From positions 3,290,501 to 3,354,500 of the forward strand of contig NZ_MDGR01000007.1 in assembly GCF_002742335.1 (NCBI RefSeq): a DNA stretch of 64,000 nt, written 5' to 3'. A program made the translations under genes and the position numbers. The notes under the pieces were generated by a model. That model saw nothing but the letters and a program-made list of their open reading frames with translations, did no database searches and had not been told where the DNA came from. This document shows positions 54,401 to 62,841 of this stretch, piece by piece (within the stretch, counting starts at the first letter, position 1; every line of letters begins with the position of its first letter). The stretch is from Reichenbachiella sp. 5M10 (GTDB lineage Bacteria > Bacteroidota > Bacteroidia > Cytophagales > Cyclobacteriaceae).

Positions 54401-57400
54401 ATTTGTGCTGCACACCAGGCCAGCGTCGCAGTGACGATCGAGCGAGCCTTCCCTGCAGGCGAAGACAATAGCATCGATATTTGTAATACTGAAACTTCTG
54501 TTGACTTGTTTTCTCATTTGGGAGGTTCGCCTCTCACAGGAGGAAATTGGGTGCAGGAGACAGGCACTACTATTGATATCTCTGACCCTGCGGATGTGGA
54601 CTTCTCTGGGGTAGCGGCTGGCAGCTACACCTTTGACTATGTCCTGGCCAAACAGCCCACCTGTGATGGAAAAATAGCGTCTGCTCACGGTCGTGTTACA
54701 GTGAACGTCGGCAAAGATCCGGACCCGGGAGATTTCGGAACTGTAACCGCCTGTACAGATAAAATCATTGACTTAGTTGCTTCTCTAGGGGGTACACCTG
54801 ACGCTGGTGGCTACTGGACAGACGCAGACGCCACCGGGGTAGACATCAGCGATCCAACCAATGTAGATTTTACATCTATTGCGGCAGGCAGCTACGAATT
54901 CGGTTATTTTGTCAACGGGACAAACGGATGCCCCACCAATGCTACCAACGTGAAAGTCAAAGTCGATACAGACTTAAATCCAGGAACGGCGGCAACAGAC
55001 TATGTATGCAATTTTCATGGATATACCATCAATTTGATTGGAAATCTAGGAGGCTCAACTGATCAGGGAGGCACATGGGCGGACACGGATGGTACGGGTG
55101 TTTCGCTGGCTAAGCCCAATGAGGTTTCCTTCGAAGGGGTCGCTGCTGGTGACTATGTTTTTACTTATACCTTATCTGGAGATGCAGACTGTTCGGATCA
55201 ATCTCAAACCGTAACTGTGACAGTCTATGAGACACCAGATGCGGGCGCAGACAAAGCAGTAAGTATATGTGAAGGGGGTAGCTCGACCATTCTTAATCTC
55301 TTTACTTCACTGGGAGGTTCGCCCGATGGAGGAGGTACCTGGACAGATGTTGACAATGCGGGAGTCACGCTAGGTGATGGTACAGCGGTAGAGTTTGATG
55401 GGATTGCTTCAGGACAATATGATTTTCAATATGAGGTGAGCAACTTTTGCCATACTGAGAGTGCCATCGTTACAGTCAATATCGACATAGTAGCCCACCC
55501 CGGTAGCAACTCAAGGAGAAGTATTTGTGAAGGAGGTACTGCTGACATAACCAAATTTTTGTTGGGTAATCCTGATGCCGGTGGTACCTGGACAGAAACT
55601 TCACCGGTAAGCTCTGGGGCTGACATCTCGGATATCACCAGTGTATCTTTTGCGGGAGTCGCACCGGGTGACTATGAATTCACTTATACCTTAGCGGGTG
55701 ATGGATCTTGCCAGGATCAGTCTGCAATAGTATATCTGAACATCATGACCCAGCCTGATGCAGGTACAGATGGAAACATCACAGTATGTAATGGAAACAC
55801 TACACCCATCAACCTGTATGATCAACTGGGAGGGACACCCGATGCGGGTGGGGAATGGCATGACATATCTCGTGCGGCCGATTTTGTGAGCGGCGATTTG
55901 GCTAGCTTCTCTAATACCGCAGCAGGCACTTACAGATTTATCTACATCGTCAATGGCAGTGATCAGGTCTGTGGACCATATGGCAGTTCGGTGTACGTAA
56001 CCGTAGAAGATGCTCCCAATGCTGGCACTGACAGCCACATAGCCGTATGCGATGGTGGCACGGGTACAGTCAAAGATTTGTTTGGCTCCTTGGGTGGCAG
56101 CCCGGATAATGGAGGTACTTGGACAGATTTGGATGGGTCAGGAGCGGATATATCGGACCCTACAGCCGTAGAATTCAATGCCATAGCAGCTGGCAACTAC
56201 AATTTCAGATATGTATTGACAGCCGCAGGGTCTTGTGCTAATGACACTTCGGTAGTGAGTGTTACAGTCGACCAAGACCCAAATACAGGCACGAATACCA
56301 GCAAAACGATCTGCAATGGGATGGGTAATGCCCAGTCGATAAATTTATTAGACCAAATGGAAGGCTCACCGGCCACTGGGGGTACTTGGGCCTTTACTAG
56401 CACCGAAACCTTCGATATCAGCGATCCTACGCAAGCCAATATCTCAGGAGCGAGCGGCACCTACGAGCTGACCTACACGATCAGCGGCACGGGCACTTGT
56501 TCAGATGCTTCTTCCACTTTGACATTGGAGATCGAAGGGGACCCGTATGCCGGCGACCGTAGTCAGGTCAATAGCGTCTGCACCTCAGGTAGTACAATAG
56601 TAGACCTCACTGCGTTGCTGGGTAGTTCGGTAGATACGGGTGGCACCTGGTCAGATGTTGACGCTTCAGGTATAGACTTAACTGACCCAACGGCGGTAGA
56701 CTTTGCCGGATTAACCGCCGGAGACTATGACTTTAGCTATACGGTGACCAACACCTGTGGTACGGATGTAGCAACCAATACGATAACAGTAGTAGCCGCC
56801 AGCGATGCAGGAACGAACGGTACACTCGCTGTTTGTAATGACGACACAGCAGTCAATCTATTAGCAGCATTAGGCGGAACACCAGAAACTGGCGGATATT
56901 GGTCTGACAACAGCAGCAGTGGTATTACTTTGGGAGACGGGACAAGTGTAGACTTCAGCAACTTGACGGCTGGACAATACACCTTCAGTTACCAAGTCCA
57001 AGACAGTCCTTGTGCTCCAGATGTAGCTACAGTGACTGTGACGGTCAACAGCCTTCCCTATGCAGGAGTGGACAACACAGTACTGCTCTGCAATGCAGGG
57101 AACCTCACGGTAGACTTCACCACCGCCATACAAACAACAACCTCCTTAACTGCCGAATGGACAGACACCAACAATACAGGAGTAGATTTGAGCGATCCTA
57201 CATCCGTGGATTTCACTGGAGTAGCCAACGGCACCTATGCCTTTGTTCATACGGTAACAGGTCAAGGCAATTGTACCAACTCCTCTGCTACTCTGACCGT
57301 TCATATCAATGAAAACGGTAATCCTGGCATGAGCGCTAGTATCAATTCATGTAGCGGATCGACCATCGACTTGCCGAGTGCTATAGGTGTACATGACCAA

Positions 57401-59419
57401 GGAGGCACATGGTCTGATGACGACAACACAGGTGTAGATCTGTTTGATCCTCAAAACGTAGTACTCACCAATCTCTCAAGTGGTAGCTATGACTTCACCT
57501 ACACCTTGAGCGCCACCAGCGGCTGTAGCAACGGTGCTTCGACTACAGTCACGGTAGTTGTCGATAGAATTTCTGATTCGGGACAACCCAATAGTATTTC
57601 GGTTTGTGATGCTTCCAATGTCAATCTTTTCACTTCCTTAGATGGCACCCCTGATACTGGAGGCTCTTGGGTGGAGTCCACTAATTCTAATGTAGACTTT
57701 ACCGACCCTACCCATGTCGACTTTTCGGGAGTATCAAGTGGACGATACGAATTTTTCTACATACAAGATGCTCCAAACTGTACAGCTGTAGCTACTCAAC
57801 TCGTTGTAAACATAGGGCAAACCATCAATGCTGGTACAGATGCACAACTCGACATCTGTGGAGATAACTCTACCTACAATTTGGTCACACTTTTGGATAA
57901 TCCTGACCCAGGAGGAAGTTGGGTGGATACGGACAACTCAGGCATAGATCTAAGCAACCCTGAATCCGTCACATTCACTGGCGTATCGGGAGGCAGTTAT
58001 CGAATCACCCATACCCATGCAGGCGAAAACGGTTGCGCAACTTCTCAGGCAGTATTGACAGTCAAGATAGCCGAACCCGCCAATGCAGGAACCAACAATG
58101 TCCTAGCACTCTGCGGCACTGAGACGACTACCGTAAACTTCTTTGCCCAGCTAGGCGGATCACCTACAGCGGGAGGTGTTTGGTCAGACATGAATACCAG
58201 CGGAGTATCCCTAACCGACCCTACACAGGTCGACATATCTGCTTTGACAGCTGGTAACTATCAGTACAATTACACAGTCAATAACGCCAATACCTGTACA
58301 CCAGCAGTGGCGACACTAACCTTGGAGATCAGTACACAAAGCAACACAGGTATACCTGACATACCTAGCATAGAAGCTTGCAATGGTGCCAATGCCATCG
58401 TCGACCTGACAGCTAACCTATCTACTGGCTTTGACATGGGAGGTGTATGGACTGTCAATGGGCAAACAATAAGTGACCCCACGCAGTTCGATGCCTCAGG
58501 TTTTGCGGTAGGCTATTATGAGGTGAATTATGATTTCCCTGCCAATGGTACGTGCTCGACAGCTAGCGCCAGATACAACATCAATATACTCGAAGGAGTA
58601 AGTGCCGGAGACCCCGGATCCTCTGCACTATGCAACGATAGTGGTCCAATCAGTTTGTTTGACATCATCGCTGGGAGCTACAATACGGGAGGAACCTGGA
58701 CTGAATTGACCTCTTCTGGAGCAGACATCAGTGACCCTACGGCTGTTTCTTTCCAAGACATAGACGCGGGGACTTATCAGTTCCAATATGAAGTATCCAG
58801 CAACGGCAACTGTAGCGGCGATGACCTCAACACAGTCACAGTCAACCTATCCAACCAACCGTCGGCTGGACAAGGCAACTCAGTCACCGTTGGGCTCGGA
58901 GGGCTCACTTATTTCAACTTACTGGACAGCTTGCAAGGCAATCCTGATAACAATGGAGTATGGACAGATGACTCAAACTCAGGAGTCGACCTCTCTCAAC
59001 CAGATAGTGTCAACTTCGCTGATCTTCCGGACGGAGCCTACTCCTATATCTACAGCATAAGTGCGGATCCAGTATGTACACCAGCTGCCAGTATTCTCAA
59101 CGTCAGTATCAACCTCCAAGCAGACGAATCGAAGGTCGAACCGCTAGAAGGTTTCTCACCAAATGGAGATGGCATCAATGACACTTGGCAAATCCAATAC
59201 ATCGATCAGTATCCCAATAACCGGGTTCGGCTTTACAACCGATGGGGACACCTCGTCTTTGAGATGAAAGGGTATGACAACAACACCCGTGTCTTCACAG
59301 GACAATCCAACAACGGCAATGGAATCGGAGACAATTTGCCCGACGGCACCTACTTCTACTTGATCGAGCTCGGAGATAGCTCTACAGCAATGAAAGGATA
59401 TATCACGATAGTCAAATAA
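51497..59419 (+). CDS. Giant T9SS-secreted repetitive adhesin with type B sorting domain
   Basis: This product has 2640 residues from the ATG at 51497, which gives a clean signal peptide (MNLRVFLLLLFFLINTAIVSAQ); an ATG at 51464 would add eleven residues. Residues 25-165 form an N-terminal beta domain and 180-420 a DUF8202/LamG-like module ('NLWLAADKGVTNNGGALTAW', 'KKVESYLAIKYGITLD'). Next come a carbohydrate-binding-like region (about 600-775) and a Calx-beta-like segment (780-895). Nineteen repeats of about 87 residues follow, and a CHU_C gliding-associated sorting domain ('GFSPNGDGINDTW', 'NRWGHLVFEMKGYDN', 'LPDGTYFYLIEL') ends the protein. It is probably displayed on the surface, like SprB-type motility adhesins. 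The downstream SprF-like gene supports this. Confidence 0.9.
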   Translation: MNLRVFLLLLFFLINTAIVSAQTVMEVEPNNTTTNATLIDQGFATYQGTVAVDGSDTDVWDIIVQDAQGKIELTITDLADVSSVTGGTADGITFGAWIVVQSGGITGSDHLLPGTHTYTWDPSRGVVRFRIVITANNSLPTLASFFPGIPDPIPYSITFGSETTITLDAAPPTGPSISPGGVSGSNLWLAADKGVTNNGGALTAWDDQTGTNTFTSTGNIENVPQAVNFNPTNSITNGSNKSGLPANRLDGNTEITISEAYAVYKFQDQGNEGVILGGQFPVGSGGGVAVFAGFARVRGLTSDGTNALMYGSHDQTSTFSITNLDFSTTDPRATSRINGNNVVVQPISGGDFSDIQFTPMIGGSNKGSSSNLSHMNGQLAELITYPTSLSGEDRKKVESYLAIKYGITLDPSVSQYLASDGTAVWNYTSYWHDVFGIGSDSDSGLEQASSNSINTGSGDGTGQSGKGNIVISNASSLENGDFLMTGHDGSNLTFGSSSQLARKWKAKRTADVGTVDLSFDLHGLTYTGSVSSDFKMLIDADGDGNFNTGTTTKVVPASLRDSVLQFTGVNLPDGAVFTFSDKSVPAFVASTDETPNRIIVNPSFETGSIVPHAAVEYPQSQAGDSPQLDGWYTTHPDFLFRGTSLKKSPIEHWRSGNQGVPASDGDYFVELNVSESSRLYQIVYLVNGETINWSYAHRARVNTNETVVYAVYSTDGNTKVKEINRHQATSTSAWDDVTGSFVWNLPTGIYQIGFESTTSGGTGNFLDNVTIGLKAFVEFSRDTIRLSEGGAIAPYFLVNGQVQSTSSFQVTVSSGDAVEGTDYQFANKTKSIPVGNYGLADSISLDFDIIDNSIPQNNRTIVLNISNTSGDVDQRDANSDGIYQQTLVVIIEDDDACKDPGTDGTLSFCATGATDIDLFAGLQGTVDTGGTWSDDSTSMVNLTDASNVDFSSLAEGTYGFTYSFPQSGICAAHQASVAVTIERAFPAGEDNSIDICNTETSVDLFSHLGGSPLTGGNWVQETGTTIDISDPADVDFSGVAAGSYTFDYVLAKQPTCDGKIASAHGRVTVNVGKDPDPGDFGTVTACTDKIIDLVASLGGTPDAGGYWTDADATGVDISDPTNVDFTSIAAGSYEFGYFVNGTNGCPTNATNVKVKVDTDLNPGTAATDYVCNFHGYTINLIGNLGGSTDQGGTWADTDGTGVSLAKPNEVSFEGVAAGDYVFTYTLSGDADCSDQSQTVTVTVYETPDAGADKAVSICEGGSSTILNLFTSLGGSPDGGGTWTDVDNAGVTLGDGTAVEFDGIASGQYDFQYEVSNFCHTESAIVTVNIDIVAHPGSNSRRSICEGGTADITKFLLGNPDAGGTWTETSPVSSGADISDITSVSFAGVAPGDYEFTYTLAGDGSCQDQSAIVYLNIMTQPDAGTDGNITVCNGNTTPINLYDQLGGTPDAGGEWHDISRAADFVSGDLASFSNTAAGTYRFIYIVNGSDQVCGPYGSSVYVTVEDAPNAGTDSHIAVCDGGTGTVKDLFGSLGGSPDNGGTWTDLDGSGADISDPTAVEFNAIAAGNYNFRYVLTAAGSCANDTSVVSVTVDQDPNTGTNTSKTICNGMGNAQSINLLDQMEGSPATGGTWAFTSTETFDISDPTQANISGASGTYELTYTISGTGTCSDASSTLTLEIEGDPYAGDRSQVNSVCTSGSTIVDLTALLGSSVDTGGTWSDVDASGIDLTDPTAVDFAGLTAGDYDFSYTVTNTCGTDVATNTITVVAASDAGTNGTLAVCNDDTAVNLLAALGGTPETGGYWSDNSSSGITLGDGTSVDFSNLTAGQYTFSYQVQDSPCAPDVATVTVTVNSLPYAGVDNTVLLCNAGNLTVDFTTAIQTTTSLTAEWTDTNNTGVDLSDPTSVDFTGVANGTYAFVHTVTGQGNCTNSSATLTVHINENGNPGMSASINSCSGSTIDLPSAIGVHDQGGTWSDDDNTGVDLFDPQNVVLTNLSSGSYDFTYTLSATSGCSNGASTTVTVVVDRISDSGQPNSISVCDASNVNLFTSLDGTPDTGGSWVESTNSNVDFTDPTHVDFSGVSSGRYEFFYIQDAPNCTAVATQLVVNIGQTINAGTDAQLDICGDNSTYNLVTLLDNPDPGGSWVDTDNSGIDLSNPESVTFTGVSGGSYRITHTHAGENGCATSQAVLTVKIAEPANAGTNNVLALCGTETTTVNFFAQLGGSPTAGGVWSDMNTSGVSLTDPTQVDISALTAGNYQYNYTVNNANTCTPAVATLTLEISTQSNTGIPDIPSIEACNGANAIVDLTANLSTGFDMGGVWTVNGQTISDPTQFDASGFAVGYYEVNYDFPANGTCSTASARYNINILEGVSAGDPGSSALCNDSGPISLFDIIAGSYNTGGTWTELTSSGADISDPTAVSFQDIDAGTYQFQYEVSSNGNCSGDDLNTVTVNLSNQPSAGQGNSVTVGLGGLTYFNLLDSLQGNPDNNGVWTDDSNSGVDLSQPDSVNFADLPDGAYSYIYSISADPVCTPAASILNVSINLQADESKVEPLEGFSPNGDGINDTWQIQYIDQYPNNRVRLYNRWGHLVFEMKGYDNNTRVFTGQSNNGNGIGDNLPDGTYFYLIELGDSSTAMKGYITIVK
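54185..59130 (+). repeat. Nineteen tandem ~87-residue coding repeats in the adhesin
   Basis: Each unit reads roughly 'AGTD..i.vC.g...vdLf..LGGsPd.GGtWtD.d.sGvdlsDPt.vdFsgvaaGtYdf.Y.v....C'. Two cysteines per unit (one near the start and one near the end) suggest one disulphide per domain. Unit 12 has lost the GGTW core (it reads AEWTD), and unit 19 has lost its first cysteine and sits next to the sorting domain. Nucleotide sequence between units is diverged, so the array is old rather than freshly amplified. Confidence 0.9.
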
Positions 59420-59423
59420 GAAC

Positions 59424-60338
59424 ATGAAGAATTATTTTATAATCATCACAGCATTGATTGGCGTATCGTTTCAATCTCTGGCACAGCAAGCCCCCTTGTT
59501 TACTCAATATGCATTCAACCCCATTGCACTCAACCCTGCCATCGCAGGGACGCATGACGGCATCAGTATGACAGGGATTTCTAGGATTCAGTGGTCTTCC
59601 ATAGAAGGAGCCCCCAAGACCAACATGTTCACAGCACATGCCCCTATAGGAGACAAAAACATGGGGGTAGGCCTCACTTTTATGAATGACAGAATAGGCA
59701 TCTCTAGTGAAAATGAAATAGGCCTAGTCTATGCCTACAACATTCAATTCGAAAAAGCCACTCTATCTTTTGGGGTCAGAGGGAATTTTGACTTTTACAA
59801 AGCCACTTATTCCGACATTGATTTAGGAGGTGTCCAAGACCCTAATTTTGAGGGGTCCGATCTCAATGATTTCAAAATCAACTTTGGCGCAGGAGTATAT
59901 TACTACTCCGATAAATATTACGTCGGCCTCTCCGCTCCTTACATCAACACCAACACCTTTGAGAATGGCAACTCCGATTTCTCCTACCAAAAAGAAAGGC
60001 TGTTCTACCTGATGGGAGGATACGTATTTGACATCAATGCTGATTTCAAAATCAAACCCTATACCAATCTCAAAATCCCCATCAATGCCCCCATGCAGAT
60101 CGACGTGAACACCAGCCTCATCTACAGAGACATGGTCTACCTAGGTGCAGGATGGAGACCAACAGATTCGTTTTCGGTGCTTTTCGAATGGCAAATCCAA
60201 AAAAATCTAAGACTCGGATATGCCGCCGATTTCTACACCAATGATGCCAACCACCTCGGTGGCACTGCCCAAGAATTCATGATCAACTACCTGATCCCGC
60301 TACAAAAAGATCAAGTCGTAAACCCACGGTATTTCTAA
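59424..60338 (+). CDS. PorP/SprF-family type IX secretion system membrane protein
   Basis: This 304-residue outer membrane barrel has a signal peptide (about 1-20). Diagnostic text includes 'QQAPLFTQYAFNPIALNPAIAGTHDGI', 'GVGLTFMNDRIGISSENEIGLVYAY' and a C-terminal strand region. In Flavobacterium johnsoniae, SprF sits beside the SprB adhesin and is needed for SprB secretion. The gene starts 4 bp after the adhesin stop, so this is probably the partner that handles its type B signal. Paralogues are usually many per genome. Confidence 0.93.
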   Translation: MKNYFIIITALIGVSFQSLAQQAPLFTQYAFNPIALNPAIAGTHDGISMTGISRIQWSSIEGAPKTNMFTAHAPIGDKNMGVGLTFMNDRIGISSENEIGLVYAYNIQFEKATLSFGVRGNFDFYKATYSDIDLGGVQDPNFEGSDLNDFKINFGAGVYYYSDKYYVGLSAPYINTNTFENGNSDFSYQKERLFYLMGGYVFDINADFKIKPYTNLKIPINAPMQIDVNTSLIYRDMVYLGAGWRPTDSFSVLFEWQIQKNLRLGYAADFYTNDANHLGGTAQEFMINYLIPLQKDQVVNPRYF

Positions 60339-60340
60339 CT

Positions 60341-62167
60341 ATGAGATTTTTCTCCATACTACTATTTGTTCTTCTCCCATACATCTCATTCGCGCAGATT
60401 ACAGAGAGTCTCGACAAGGCCCAACAGGAAATCGAACGCAAACACTACTACCATGCGACCGAACTGCTGGAGCAGTATCTCGTACGATCCAAAGACTCCA
60501 CTGTCTTGCAAACCCTTGGCTACACACACGCCATGCAGGGTCACCAGAAGCAAGCCATCGAGTGGTTCGAAAAATCACAGGACGCAGGGATCAAGCTCAC
60601 AGACGAAAACACCATCCTCTATGCACAGCAGCTATACGTCGAAAAAAGATTTGATGCACTGACAGAAGTACTGAATAACTACGACGGAGCAGACCTCCGC
60701 TCCAAGAACAACCTACTGGATGGCGTCAAAAACTATGACCTATTTTACATCGACGAAGACCTCTACGAAGTACAGCGTTTGTCGCTCAATTCTACCATGA
60801 GTGATTTCGCACTGATTGCCTACGATAGCGGTTTTCTATTCACCTCCAACCGTAGCTTTGATGACAAAACAAAGAAGGAACTGGAATACAATTACTTCAA
60901 ACTGTACTTTACCCAATCGGATGATTTTAAGTCCTTCACCCAGCCGAGTGAATTTGAACCAAAGTTGGGTATCAAAGGAAATGATGGTCCCATCGCATTT
61001 TTTCCGTCCGAACAAAAAGCAATCGTATCTCGCAACAACTATCACCGTGGGATCAGAGGGATCACCCACAGAGGCACGAATGAAATCGAGCTCTACGAAA
61101 TCGAAAAAAACGCCAAAGGTGAATGGAAAGAACTCCTGCGTCTCCCCTTTGACAGTGATGATTTCAGCACCTTTCACCCAGTCCTATCATCAGATGGAAC
61201 TTGGATGATTTTTGCCTCCAATCGACCAGGAGGATATGGAGGATCGGATCTATACAAAGTAAGTTATACCAACCAACAATGGTCTGAGCCCGAAAACCTT
61301 GGTTCTGAAATAAACACGCCACAAAACGAGCTATTCCCCACCCTACTCGGAGATAGCGTACTATATTTCAGTTCGGACGGGCATGTCGGTATGGGAGGGC
61401 TAGACATCTACCGGAGCAATTTGGCCCAACCCAAAGCTATCAACCTAGGCAGTCCTTTCAACTCCACCGAAGATGACCTCAGTTGGTTCTATCTGGATGC
61501 ACAAAGACAAGTCATATCAACTGACAGAGGCAAAGAACAAGGAGATGATGACATGATTCTTATCCGTCAAACCGTAGACAAGAACCCGGCAAACATCGAC
61601 ACCAAATCACCCTCTGCGGCAGCTGCTGCCCTACCCTCGTTTGATATCTGGTGCTTCCAAAACCTCTCCCTACCAATCCAAGGGATAGGACTGGATAGCC
61701 AAAGAACCTTTCAATTCGTACTTGACGATAACCTATTGACCCTAACAGGAGACAAAGACGCGAGTCTACCACTCAACAACGCAAGTAAAATCAAAGAACA
61801 ACTATCCAAAACAATTAGCATCTCCAACTACCATGAGATCACTCCCTTCTTCTTCCAATTCGCATCAGATGAACTCATCAATGACGAAACCAAGCTGGAC
61901 ATGCTCATCAGCCTATTGAAACAAAACGAAGGAATCAACATCACACTCTACGGCTATACTGACAGCAAAGGCGCAGCAGCTTTTAATCTAGCTCTTGCCA
62001 AGCGTCGTGCACAAAGTGTCAAGGATCTCTTGACACAGCAAGGAATCGCCAGTTCTCGTATTCAAGTCATATCTAAAGGAGAGACACAGCTCCTAACCAA
62101 TTGTGGCACACAATGCACAGACGAAGAACACAAACATGAAAGAAGAGTTGAAGTCGAAATCAATTAA
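60341..62167 (+). CDS. OmpA-family protein with TPR and PD40 repeats (adhesin cassette)
   Basis: This 608-residue protein has a signal peptide (about 1-19) and TPR-like helices (22-115, 'QQEIERKHYYHATELLEQYL'). PD40/WD40-like beta-propeller blades follow (165-400, 'PVLSSDGTWMIFASNRPGGYGGSDLYKV'), and then a C-terminal OmpA peptidoglycan-binding domain (490-608, 'ITLYGYTDSKGAAAFNLALAKRRAQSV'). This architecture resembles T9SS-linked PorE/SprD-type proteins that connect the outer membrane to peptidoglycan. It starts 2 bp after the SprF-like gene and completes a three-gene adhesin cassette. Confidence 0.92.
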   Translation: MRFFSILLFVLLPYISFAQITESLDKAQQEIERKHYYHATELLEQYLVRSKDSTVLQTLGYTHAMQGHQKQAIEWFEKSQDAGIKLTDENTILYAQQLYVEKRFDALTEVLNNYDGADLRSKNNLLDGVKNYDLFYIDEDLYEVQRLSLNSTMSDFALIAYDSGFLFTSNRSFDDKTKKELEYNYFKLYFTQSDDFKSFTQPSEFEPKLGIKGNDGPIAFFPSEQKAIVSRNNYHRGIRGITHRGTNEIELYEIEKNAKGEWKELLRLPFDSDDFSTFHPVLSSDGTWMIFASNRPGGYGGSDLYKVSYTNQQWSEPENLGSEINTPQNELFPTLLGDSVLYFSSDGHVGMGGLDIYRSNLAQPKAINLGSPFNSTEDDLSWFYLDAQRQVISTDRGKEQGDDDMILIRQTVDKNPANIDTKSPSAAAAALPSFDIWCFQNLSLPIQGIGLDSQRTFQFVLDDNLLTLTGDKDASLPLNNASKIKEQLSKTISISNYHEITPFFFQFASDELINDETKLDMLISLLKQNEGINITLYGYTDSKGAAAFNLALAKRRAQSVKDLLTQQGIASSRIQVISKGETQLLTNCGTQCTDEEHKHERRVEVEIN

Positions 62168-62185
62168 CCTTCCCATTTGCTAAAC

Positions 62186-62238
62186 GATAAATCCGAGTCT
62201 CTTGACAGTACGTCCTATTTGGTAGTCTCGGATTTATC
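62186..62238. repeat. 12-bp inverted repeat across the convergent gene ends
   Basis: GATAAATCCGAG (62186-62197) is repeated as its reverse complement at 62227-62238, the latter inside the last codons of the VOC gene. It spans the 47-bp gap between the convergent OmpA-family and VOC genes and may serve as a weak terminator hairpin for the plus-strand operon. Confidence 0.5.
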
Positions 62239-62637
62239 CGCATACTCCTTCGTAAACACCTCGTCAACAGGCTCCCAAAGCTCAATTTTACGCCCTTCTG
62301 GATCCATCACCCAAGCAAATTTCCCATACTCGTACTCTTCCATCTCCCCCACTTGCTCTACCCCCTCCTTGATCAGTACCTCCAACAAACCCGTCAAGTT
62401 TTCAACTCTATAATTGATCATGAAATCCTGATCTGAAGGAGCATAATAATCAGTTTTTTCGTCCATCGGACTCCACTGCAAATAATTCTCTTTGCTCGGA
62501 TCTATTGCATTGCGTGTCTCAAACAAAGCCCCGTACTCGTTGGTCACCAACCCCAAACGGTCCCTATACCATTCTCTCAATTTTTGAGGGTCCTTGCTCT
62601 TAAAAAAGACCCCACCAATTCCGCTAACTCTCTTCAT
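62215..62637 (-). CDS. VOC-family (glyoxalase/bleomycin-resistance fold) protein
   Basis: This product has 140 residues from the ATG at 62637 (MKRVSGIGGVFFKSKDP); an upstream frame to 62718 encodes an unlike tail and is rejected. Paired beta-alpha-beta-beta-beta modules are visible: 'GGVFFKSKDPQKLREWYRDRLGL' and the C-terminal 'AWVMDPEGRKIELWEP' with its metal-ligand-type Glu. Such stand-alone proteins bind a divalent metal and act as lyases, isomerases or dioxygenases; the reaction is unknown here. Divergent from nqrF. Confidence 0.88.
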   Translation of the reverse strand: MKRVSGIGGVFFKSKDPQKLREWYRDRLGLVTNEYGALFETRNAIDPSKENYLQWSPMDEKTDYYAPSDQDFMINYRVENLTGLLEVLIKEGVEQVGEMEEYEYGKFAWVMDPEGRKIELWEPVDEVFTKEYADKSETTK

Positions 62638-62793
62638 ATTCAGATTATTTAATTGATTGAATAAAATAAAAATACATGAAGCATTCGAGACAAATCGCTC
62701 TATGCTCAAATAAGACAATTACATTGTCTTAGGATTCACCATTCACTACTTACTTTTAGGATTTATCTCTTAACTATTCGGTATTAATTCATT

Positions 62794-62801
62794 TATATTT
62801 G
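62794..62801 (+). promoter_or_regulatory. Candidate -7 promoter element for nqrF
   Basis: TATATTTG matches the Bacteroidota TAnnTTTG -7 consensus and lies 40 bp upstream of the nqrF start codon. It supports nqrF having its own promoter. No clear TTTG -33 element is visible. Confidence 0.5.
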
Positions 62802-62841
62802 TGCCCATAAAAATTGTGACGGAAAATTTAATTTACAAACA

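Noticed and set aside
54185-59130. Possible recent DNA amplification or CRISPR-like array
   Set aside because: The repeats are about 260 bp, in frame, and diverged in DNA sequence; they are protein domains, not a CRISPR array or recent duplication.
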